49,869 nucleotides of DNA. Origin: CAYMSA01 sp964392965. Lineage in GTDB: Bacteria > Actinomycetota > Coriobacteriia > Anaerosomatales > Anaerosomataceae. How positions within the stretch are numbered: position 1 is the first letter of the stretch; each line of letters opens with the position of its first letter. Shown piece after piece: positions 42,256 to 49,869 of the stretch. The stretch is from the NCBI GenBank assembly GCA_964392965.1, contig CAYMSA010000005.1:1-49869 (forward strand), given 5' to 3'. The notes beneath the pieces were generated by a model. That model had not been told where the DNA came from and ran no database searches. It saw nothing but the letters and a program-made list of their open reading frames with translations. The translations under genes and the position numbers were made by a program.

Positions 42256-43521
42256 ATGGCCGTGATTCCCCGCGCGATGAAGCTCTACACTCTGCTCGTC
42301 ATTCTCCTGGCACTGTTGTGCATCACCGCTGCCTTCGAGCTGAGTTCGCAACCACTATGGATACCGCTGGTTCTTCTCGCGGCAATCACCGTGGTGATTG
42401 AGCACTTTGCCTTCCAGCTGCCCCTCGCGGGATCCGTGTCTCTTTCATTCGCCCTCGTCTACGCGGCTCTGCTGTACATTGGACCACCTGCTGCGATTGC
42501 ATGCGCTATGGCAAGTGCGGTGAATATTCACGAGTTCCGCGAGCACAAGCCGTTAACACTGATGGCTTTCAACGTAGGCCAGTTGACGCTGTCTGCCGCA
42601 GGTGCGGGACTGTGTTTCGTTCTCCTCGGAGGGACATCTCTGTCGGCCACTGTCTCCATCAACGAGCCGGTCTTGTTGCCGGCAGCAGCAGCAGCCCTGG
42701 TGTCCTACATCCTCAACGTCCTGTTGGTCGGCGGCGCGGCGAGTATCCTGCGCGGCTCTTCGCTCATGGCGGCACTGCGGGATATGGGTTTTGTCGCCTA
42801 TGGCAGCAGTCTGGTGGTACTGGCACTTCTTGGATACCTGCTTGCGTACCTGCTTGCGCTCGAGAGCTGGCTCGGCGTGCTGCTGCTCGTGTTGCCGTTC
42901 ATGGCGACGCGTCGTGTATTCCGCGTCTACGTTGAACTGACAACGGCCTACTCGGAGACGGTTCGTTCGTTGATGGCAGCTATTGAGGCCAAGGATCCAT
43001 ACACTCGAGGCCACTCGGAACGCGTCGCAACCTATGCGCGCCAGCTCGGCGAGGCGATCGGGGTGTCACGGACCGAGGCGGACCTTCTGGAGCGCGCGGG
43101 CCTTCTTCACGACGTGGGGAAGATTGGCATCTCACTGGGCACGCTGACCTCTCCATCGAGGCTGACGCCTGATGAGGTGCGGGCGATCAAGCTGCATCCG
43201 ATCCTCGGCGCGGAGGTGGTGGACGAGATCGAGTTCCTCTGTGACGCCGTGCCGATCATCCGTCATCACCACGAGCGGGTTGACGGCGCAGGCTACCCTG
43301 ATGGCATGTATGGTGACAACATCCCGCTGTTCTCGAGAGTACTGTCGGTGGCGGATTCGTACGATGCGATGACCTCGGATCGCGCGTACCGGCCGGGGAT
43401 GGCGCAGGAGGACGCTGTTGCGGAGCTCGTGCGCGTGGCCGGGACACAGCTTGATGTCCGTCTCGTGGACGCCTTCGTCACTATGCTCGATGCCCAGGAC
43501 ACTCCCGCGGGTGATGCGTGA
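42256..43521 (+). CDS. Membrane HD-GYP phosphodiesterase
   Basis: This 421-residue protein has about seven N-terminal membrane helices in a MASE-like sensor of about 220 residues, then a complete HD-GYP domain. The metal site is intact: ERAGLLHDVGKIGI and IIRHHHERVDGAGYPDG, with the later ADSYDAMTSDRAYR. Such enzymes hydrolyse cyclic di-GMP, or in some lineages cGAMP. The start at ATG 42256 has GGAG at 42247-42250; TTG 42241 is an alternative. Its stop overlaps the start of the next, related gene. The signal sensed by the membrane part is unknown. Confidence 0.92.
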   Translation: MAVIPRAMKLYTLLVILLALLCITAAFELSSQPLWIPLVLLAAITVVIEHFAFQLPLAGSVSLSFALVYAALLYIGPPAAIACAMASAVNIHEFREHKPLTLMAFNVGQLTLSAAGAGLCFVLLGGTSLSATVSINEPVLLPAAAAALVSYILNVLLVGGAASILRGSSLMAALRDMGFVAYGSSLVVLALLGYLLAYLLALESWLGVLLLVLPFMATRRVFRVYVELTTAYSETVRSLMAAIEAKDPYTRGHSERVATYARQLGEAIGVSRTEADLLERAGLLHDVGKIGISLGTLTSPSRLTPDEVRAIKLHPILGAEVVDEIEFLCDAVPIIRHHHERVDGAGYPDGMYGDNIPLFSRVLSVADSYDAMTSDRAYRPGMAQEDAVAELVRVAGTQLDVRLVDAFVTMLDAQDTPAGDA

Positions 43522-44729
43522 TGCAGTCGGATCCGATCATCTCCCGCAGGATTGCCCCGCAGGTCGCGTTCGTTGCCGTTCTCTGCATGGCGGGCCTTGT
43601 TGCTGCCGCGTTCACCAGTCGCACACTCGATCCGATTGGCTCGCCGACCTCACCCTACCTCCTGGTCGGTTTCGCCGTCGCGTTCTATGTCGCTCGGTTG
43701 CTGAGCATACGATTTCCGCAGGGTGACGAAGCCTACGTCGTGCTCGTGGTCGGCGTTGCGGCGCTCGGCGTCCTTGACGTCCGGTCGATGCTGATCGCTG
43801 CCTTCGTGACGGGAGTCTTCGACGCAGTCACCAGGCCCACCGGATCACCGCGCTCTCAGGTTGTGCCAATACGGGTCCTGGATGCGCTGCGAGGCGCTGC
43901 GATTCTTGGCCTGTTGTCACCATGGCAGCTCCTGTTGCATCCGATTGCCTCGGGCGACAGCAGGGGGGAGCTAGTACTGCTTGTAGTGCTTGTGATCGGG
44001 GGTACCTACGCACTTCTGGATGCTCTGACGTTCGCCGTGCAGCATCGACTCGCCGGTGGGCCGCCTGTCTCTCAGAACACGGGGTCGCTGCTGCGGTCGA
44101 TCGGCTCGGTCTACCTGGTCCATGTTGCAATGGCTGCTGTAGCGCTGCGTGCATACCCCGCACTCGGGCTCTGGGGTTTCGCGATAGCGCTGCTCCTTGC
44201 TTTGATTCTTCAGAACAGCGTCAGTCTGTACATGCGCATCCGTAGGGCCTATGCCGAGACTATCGAGGCTCTCGCACATGCGCTCGAACTCGACGACCCC
44301 GATGATGTCGGTCACTCAAGGAGAGTCGCGGACTTGGCAGTCGTTGTGGCGCGGGGGCTTGGCCTCAGTGGCAACGCCCTGTCGCGTGTTCGCTACGCTG
44401 CCCTCCTGCATGATGTGGGACGCATAGGCCACGCTTGTGACGACACCTCGACCGAGCACTGTGGTCGTGGAGCCGAGATGGTGGCCTCGGTCGCATTCCT
44501 GACTGAGGTCGCTCCTTTGATCGAGCATCAGAACGACCAGGAGCTTGGGCGGGAGATGCTTGAAGCTGCGATCATCGGTGTGTGTTCGCGATTCGACCGC
44601 CTCCGGGAGCGTGCGGGTGTCCAGGCGGCGCTTTCCACGTTGCGTGATGAAGAACGCGGAACCCGCCGCGATGTTGTCGAAGCCATCGAACGAGCGACGC
44701 GCTCCCGACACCGGGGGGTGTTGGAGTGA
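43518..44729 (+). CDS. Membrane protein with degenerate HD-GYP domain
   Basis: This 403-residue protein has the same plan as the gene before it: several N-terminal helices, then an HD-related domain (AYAETIEALAHALELDDPDD, GHSRRVADLAVVVARGLGL, YAALLHDVGRIGH). The HD pair is kept, but the GYP segment is absent; where HHERxDGxGYP should be, the protein has LIEHQNDQELGREML. I infer loss of phosphodiesterase activity and a possible role as ligand sensor or partner of the first protein. GTG 43518 and ATG 43521 are both possible starts, and both overlap the upstream stop. The two genes look like a diverged tandem duplication. Confidence 0.82.
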   Translation: MMQSDPIISRRIAPQVAFVAVLCMAGLVAAAFTSRTLDPIGSPTSPYLLVGFAVAFYVARLLSIRFPQGDEAYVVLVVGVAALGVLDVRSMLIAAFVTGVFDAVTRPTGSPRSQVVPIRVLDALRGAAILGLLSPWQLLLHPIASGDSRGELVLLVVLVIGGTYALLDALTFAVQHRLAGGPPVSQNTGSLLRSIGSVYLVHVAMAAVALRAYPALGLWGFAIALLLALILQNSVSLYMRIRRAYAETIEALAHALELDDPDDVGHSRRVADLAVVVARGLGLSGNALSRVRYAALLHDVGRIGHACDDTSTEHCGRGAEMVASVAFLTEVAPLIEHQNDQELGREMLEAAIIGVCSRFDRLRERAGVQAALSTLRDEERGTRRDVVEAIERATRSRHRGVLE

Positions 44730-45295
44730 TTCTGTTCGAGGCGGTTCTTCTCGGATTGCTGATCGGCATTGCGACCGGAGGACGGTTCAAGGGTTTCGAA
44801 GTCTCCCACGTCCGTGGTGACTGGGTGCTACTTGTTCTGCTGGTGTTCCAGTTGGCATGGCCGTCGGCTGCGCCCTTCTTGGGCGTGTCGGCTGGAATCG
44901 CTCTCATTGCGTGGCTCCTCATGATGGCTCTTCTTGCGCTGATTCTCTTCATGAACGCGCGAGATGAGTGGTCGCTTGCGGTGGCGGGCCTCGGAATCGC
45001 GTTGAATGTGTTCGTGATCGGCCTCAATGGTGCCATGCCCGTCAGTATGGACGCCGTAGCGATCACCGGAATGGATCCCTCTGCGGCACGCGAGGCGCTA
45101 CAGGTGGCCCTGCTGCACGCCGAACTGACGCCAGCGACACTCGCGCCGGTCCTCGCGGATGTGATTCCCGTTCCCGGACCCCAGTGGCATCGTGCAGTAG
45201 TGAGCATCGGCGACATACTGCTGGCCGGAGGGCTTGCGGTCTGGGTCTGCACTGCCTTGAGGCGGGGGAAGACGACGGGCATTCACGCCGAGTGA
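44726..45295 (+). CDS. DUF5317-family membrane protein
   Basis: This 189-residue protein has about five membrane helices. The patterns FEAVLLGLLIGIATGGRF at the N terminus, LNGAMPVSMDAVAI in the middle and SIGDILLAGGLAVWV near the end match DUF5317, a family common in anaerobic Gram-positives and often next to HD-GYP genes. GTG 44726 overlaps the stop of the degenerate HD protein (GTGA). No function is known to me. It is the last gene before the inverted repeat at 45294. Confidence 0.8.
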   Translation: MILFEAVLLGLLIGIATGGRFKGFEVSHVRGDWVLLVLLVFQLAWPSAAPFLGVSAGIALIAWLLMMALLALILFMNARDEWSLAVAGLGIALNVFVIGLNGAMPVSMDAVAITGMDPSAAREALQVALLHAELTPATLAPVLADVIPVPGPQWHRAVVSIGDILLAGGLAVWVCTALRRGKTTGIHAE

Positions 45296-45360
45296 TTCAC
45301 GATTGTGAATCGAGCCACGCAGCCTCTTGCACAGCGACTACTCCTGCGGTCTGATATACG
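45294..45360 (+). promoter_or_regulatory. Inverted repeat and possible promoter of the STAND/BTAD regulator
   Basis: GATTCAC at 45294-45300 and GTGAATC at 45305-45311 form a perfect 7-bp dyad around GATT, overlapping the end of the DUF5317 gene. TGATATACG at 45352-45360 is an extended -10, and TTGCAC at 45327-45332 is a poorly spaced -35. The dyad could be an operator or a weak terminator. Confidence 0.4.
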
Positions 45361-45386
45361 ACACGCATCCAGCGTAGTTGAGACCG

Positions 45387-48300
45387 ATGGGGGCGAGGGG
45401 CATGGGGAGAAGAATCGACTCTGGACCCGATTTGGGGTGGGTTCTGTCGCGCACGAGATTGCTCGGCATGTTCGAGCAGCACGGCCTGGATACGACGATC
45501 ATCAGGGCTCCGTCGGGATACGGGAAGACTGTGCTCGCTGCACAGTGCGCGCGGCTACCGGTGTTCGACAGAGCCCTGTGGGTGAGCATGCACGATTCGG
45601 ACGCGTCAGCGCTCAGTCTCCCTGCTCATCTGGGTGCGCTGCTGTCGTGTGGTGACGGGGGCCTCGGATTCAGTATCGGCGGCCATTCGGCGCTCACGGC
45701 TCCGACAGCGACCGATCACATCATGAGTATGCGCGAGCTCTTGGCTGCGTACCAAGGCGAGACCGTCATCGTTGTCTTCGACGGGGTCAACACATTGAGC
45801 GACTCCGGTGCCGTGCCCGACCTGGCCCAGGTGCTTCAGGAATGCACCAGTCCGCGCAGTCGGCTCGTTCTGACGTGCCGCCGCATCGAGCGTGACGAGC
45901 ATTGCGACCCCTCCAAGGTATGGGTGCTTGAGCCCGAGGACGTCTGCTTCTCCCTGGATGAGGTCGAGCAGTTGATCGTTCAGTACGTGACAGAAGCGGG
46001 GGACAGGCCTGAAGCAGGCGTGCTGATGGGCAGATTCGGTGGGCAGCCAGCGCTCACGGTGTTGACTCTTCGGCACACAGGCGTCGATTTCGAGGGTGGC
46101 AAGTCCCAGGATCTCATCTGGTACGCCGAGCGCACCGTCGATGCGATATCGGTGGAGATGCTCACCGGTCTCTATGTCGCTGCGGTCATGAGGGACGGCA
46201 GCGTTGCGGACTTGAATGCCCTGGCGACCGACCTGCGCGTGCCGGTCGAATGGAGGGAGCTCGCATCGATCACCCCGTTGTTCGCGCTGAAGTCTCTCGA
46301 GATGGGAGGCCGCGCAGGCTTCCAGGTGCATGCCGCGCTTGCAGAAGCGACGCGCAGACTCGCCCAGACGCGGTTGGATGCCGATGTCCTCCGCGATGTC
46401 AGGCGACGAGTGTTCGCACATATCGAGCTCTCTCAGCGCTATGGGGCGCTTCTGAGCTCCCTGCAGGATGACGCTGGTCCGGATGAGGTGCAGCAGTGGC
46501 TGGAGCGTGTGGGGGAGGCGATGCTGAGAGCTGCGGGGTCCACTGGGGTGGAGCAGTGCATGGAGCGTGTATCTCCGTCAGTTATCGCCACGAGTTGGCG
46601 GCTTCTGTTGTTGCGTGCTGCAATCTTCCGTCAGCAGGAAAACACGCGAGACGCCATGCAGCACGCACAGATCGCCAAGAGGATCGCGGAGATCGACGAC
46701 GACCGTGCCGGCGTGGTGGCCTGTTCGCTCATGGTGTCCCGGTTGGCACTGGATGCGTGTGAGTTCGGTCTCGTGAGAACCGTTCTTGCGCCGCTCGACG
46801 CAGGGTTCTCCCGTCGTCTCCCGCTTGAATCCGAATGCCTCATCCAGTCGTACCTAGCAGTCGCCGAGTCGCAGACAGGTCATCCTGTCACGGCCCAGAG
46901 GAGAATCCATCTGGTTCGCGAGATGCTGTCGCAGATCGACTCGGACGGCGAGGAGGCGGCACTGGCCGCGAATGCGGTCGCAACCGTCGAAGGCGTGTGC
47001 GGTGGACACTGGTCGGATGTTGCGGCGCTGCTGTCGCCGATGTGTAGCGCTGCGCAAGTCTCGCCGCTTCAGAGGCTGCTGATTCGAGCGAACTACGCGG
47101 CAGCCGCCGCCGAGACAGGCCGGATTCCCGAGGCCCGCGAAGCACTTGAGGAGGTACTCACTGAGACCGAGACGAACGGTCTTCAATCGCACTTGGCGTA
47201 TGCACTCGGAACGCTGTCCGTGACTCATTTCGTCACGGGGGATGCGAATACGGGGCGGTCTCTGTTCCACCGATGCATGCATCTACACGAGGTGACAGGG
47301 GACACGTATGGTCGCGCGGCGGAGTTGGTGTCAACTGCGGTGAACCTGCGTGCTGCGGGACTTCCGGATGAGGCGCGTACTCTGGTTGAGCGAGCCCTGT
47401 CGATTACCTTGAGAAGGGCCCATGACTACGAACTGCTGATGGTCCAGATAAGAGCCGAGGAAGCGGCCTCTCTTCTCGCCACCGGTGACGTCATGGCCGG
47501 CGTCCGTCTGGCGGAGTNNNNNNNNNNNNNNNNNNNNNNNNNNNNNNNNNNNNNNNNNNNNNNNNNNNNNNNNNNNNNNNNNNNNNNNNNNNNNNNNNNN
47601 NNNNNNNNNNNNNNNNNGCGGCCTCTCTTCTCGCCACCGGTGACGTCATGGCCGGCGTCCGTCTGGCGGAGTCGACTCGTTCATCCATCGCTGGTCTGCC
47701 GATGACCATGCATCTACTGAGGCTCGACCTGGTGTTGTCGGAAGCAGCACGACAGAGCGGTGACTACTCGGCGGCAGTGCGCAGACTCGAAGGCTATCGA
47801 GACTACATCCTCACTGGCTCGGCGAATACCATGCTGTCTCTCTACATTCGTGCGTTCCCCGGCCTGTTGGGTGTGCTGTGCTCCTTCATCGACGCGCGCG
47901 AGCTGCCCGTGCACATGCTGAGACTCCTGCCGGTTTCGGTCGTCGAAGAGGCGATCAAGATCAGCTCCGACATGACCGACCCTGTCCAGCTTCAGACCCT
48001 GCAAGGACGCCTGCAGCAGTGCCAGCCTGATCCTGAGATGGAGCACGAAGAGCCGGTTCAGCGGCCAAGGAGTGCCTGCCGCGTCAGGCTCTTCGGCGGA
48101 CTTGAGGTAGTGACCGACTATGGTGTCGTGGATGACGCTGCGTGGCGGAAGCGGAAGTCACGACTGCTCTTCATCTCGCTGGTGCTACGACGCGGCCAGG
48201 TCATACCCCGGGACGTCTTGCTCGAGCGCTTCTGGCCTGATATGGACGAAGAGCGTGCGTGCAGGAACTTCCATGTCACATGGAACACGATGAAGAAGGC

Positions 48301-48874
48301 TCTTGTGGCCAACGGCAAGCCCTCGCTCGGCGAAGCGTACGTTCGCTCATCGGGCGGCTCGTGCTGGGTCCTTGAGTCAGTGACGAGTGATCTCGATGTG
48401 TTCGACGAGGCCATGGAGCGACTACGGTCTGCCATCGCCAGCGCATCCCATGACGCTGCCATCGAGGCTGCCCGGGAGGTCGCGGACGTGTACCGGGGTG
48501 ACCTGCTGCCGGGTGACCTGTATGAGGAGTCCTTCACGGCGGACCGAGAGCGCTATAGGAGCGAGTTCTGCGACGCGATGGTAGCGGCCGCGACGGTCGC
48601 CGAGGAGCGCTCTGATCCTACGACGGCCCTGAGGTTTCTGAGGAGAGTCATCGCTATCGACCCGTGGCGCGAGGACGTACATCAGGCGATGATGCGTTGC
48701 CTCGCGGCATCGGGCCAGCGCAGTCGCGCGATTGAGACGTACCTGTACTGTCGTTCGCGGCTTGTGGAGGACCTCGGCATCGATCCATCGGTCGAGACGG
48801 TGCGGCTCTACCAGGCGATCCTCGCGATGGATGGCGATCCGGCCGAGTCCGATCCCTGGTCCGCAATCGGTTAG
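45387..48874 (+). CDS. STAND ATPase / BTAD-type transcriptional activator (one gene across a false gap)
   Basis: After removal of the N run and of one copy of a 55-base overlap, this is one open frame of about 1110 residues. The N-terminal part is a STAND/MalT-like NTPase with P-loop RAPSGYGKTVLAAQ (Lys47) and a Walker B-like TVIVVFDGVN. The middle is a long helical, TPR-like region. The C-terminal 260 residues are a winged-helix DNA-binding domain (RLFGGLEVV from about residue 849) followed by a bacterial transcriptional activator domain (LDVFDEAMERLRSA to LGIDPSVETVRLYQAIL). Candidate starts are TTG 45378, ATG 45387 and ATG 45402. It probably senses a ligand, oligomerises with ATP and activates nearby genes. 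The target is unknown. Confidence 0.85.
47463..47672. other. False assembly gap with a 55-base terminal overlap
   Basis: The 55 bases before the N run (47463-47517) are identical to the 55 bases after it (47618-47672). The N run is 47518-47617. Two contigs were scaffolded without merging their shared end. Deleting 155 bases restores a single open frame through the regulator gene. Confidence 0.95.
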
Positions 48875-49049
48875 ATGTCGGTCATACGCCGGTAATCACC
48901 CCAGGGTACTCTTCGCTTGCAGCTGATTCGAACGATCGCCAAGTGGCCCTGTCGTACGCGACGCAAGCGGAGCGGTGAGGAGATCGGGAGACCTCCTGGG
49001 GGGCACTGGTCACGCGAGCGGGCGTACTGGTCTTCGGATGTCGCTGCGG

Positions 49050-49077
49050 GGGCCGGAGGTCTATGGACCTCCGGCCC
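49050..49077 (+). terminator. Terminator hairpin after the regulator gene
   Basis: GGGCCGGAGGTC at 49050-49061 pairs perfectly over 12 bp with GACCTCCGGCCC at 49066-49077 around TATG. No T run follows. The 331-base space 48875-49205 also holds the secA promoter and no visible gene. Confidence 0.6.
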
Positions 49078-49151
49078 GCATGTGCTCGCAGGCCGGCTGG
49101 GACAGACACGCAACCGAGACCGCCGTAGCTCACGGAGCCCCGGCGGTCGCG

Positions 49152-49160
49152 TGCTACAAT
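49152..49160 (+). promoter_or_regulatory. Extended -10 promoter of secA
   Basis: TGCTACAAT is a TGn extended -10 with TACAAT, 46 bases before the secA start. No -35 match is visible. Confidence 0.5.
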
Positions 49161-49205
49161 CTGGTGGCCTATCACGCGTTCCGATTCGGAGGAGTGCGCC
49201 CTTCC

Positions 49206-49869
<664 letters not shown>

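Noticed and set aside
47648..48874. A separate BTAD-only regulator gene starting after the third gap
   Set aside because: The 55-base overlap shows that the gap is artificial and that the frame continues from the upstream gene.

Overview
The window is GC-rich, densely coded DNA with many 1-8 bp start/stop overlaps, GTG starts and strong AGGAGG-type ribosome sites. The gene content suggests an anaerobic Actinomycetota, most likely the class Coriobacteriia or a sister lineage such as the Anaerosomatales/OPB41 group: an atpBEFHAGDC-murA-fabZ run, LCP and SpoIID proteins, DUF4330 and DUF5317 proteins, and a comFC / structured RNA / hpf / secA order. This taxonomic call is inference. The sequence is a scaffold from a draft assembly. 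It carries three 100-base N runs, and one of them (47518-47617) is a false gap.

Layout. (1) 1-6300: F1Fo ATP synthase operon (3' end of atpB, then atpE-F-H-A-G-D-C), closed by tandem hairpins. (2) 6475-8168: murA and fabZ. (3) 8240-12511: four translationally linked or closely spaced genes that match the WbpA-B-D-E route to UDP-2,3-diacetamido-2,3-dideoxy-glucuronic acid, followed by an LCP-family polysaccharide-peptidoglycan ligase (12577-14004). (4) 14078-17538: a GT2 glycosyltransferase on the minus strand, then a gap-broken SpoIID/LytB protein with repeated beta-rich domains. (5) 17716-25980, minus strand: surface-polysaccharide operon reading Wzz-like protein with a dead kinase domain, O-antigen-ligase-like protein, two GT4 glycosyltransferases, a PglE-like aminotransferase and a PglF/FlaA1-like dehydratase. 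(6) 26171-30926, plus strand and divergent from (5): DUF4330 protein, a second O-antigen-ligase-like protein, GT4, DUF354 and a PglD/NeuD-like acetyltransferase. With PglF and PglE from the other strand, this acetyltransferase would complete UDP-N,N'-diacetylbacillosamine synthesis. (7) 30923-34407: purine nucleoside phosphorylase, an archaeal/Thermotoga-type adenosylhomocysteinase and methylthioribose-1-phosphate isomerase, together a methylthio-/homocysteine-nucleoside salvage set; then an AEC-family transporter and comFC. (8) 36187-36426: a structured RNA closed by a 14-bp terminal helix, probably a raiA-motif RNA. (9) 36456-40510: amino-acid ABC importer with two binding lipoproteins, one of them circularly permuted, and a permease with an extra extracytoplasmic domain. 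(10) 40577-41113: hpf, followed by a strong terminator. (11) 41329-48874: a signalling block of an unknown protein, a 24-residue peptide, an HD-GYP phosphodiesterase, a degenerate HD protein, a DUF5317 protein and a 1110-residue STAND ATPase/BTAD transcriptional activator whose reading frame is restored once the false gap is removed. (12) 49206 to the end: 5' part of secA.

The most interesting items are the circularly permuted amino-acid-binding protein (its normal-order partner sits next to it in the same operon), the structured RNA between comFC and hpf, the permease with an FHA-like extracytoplasmic insertion, the pseudokinase fused to a chain-length regulator, the PNP-SAHase-MtnA operon with a structured leader, and the tiny peptide gene ahead of the HD-GYP/STAND regulator block.
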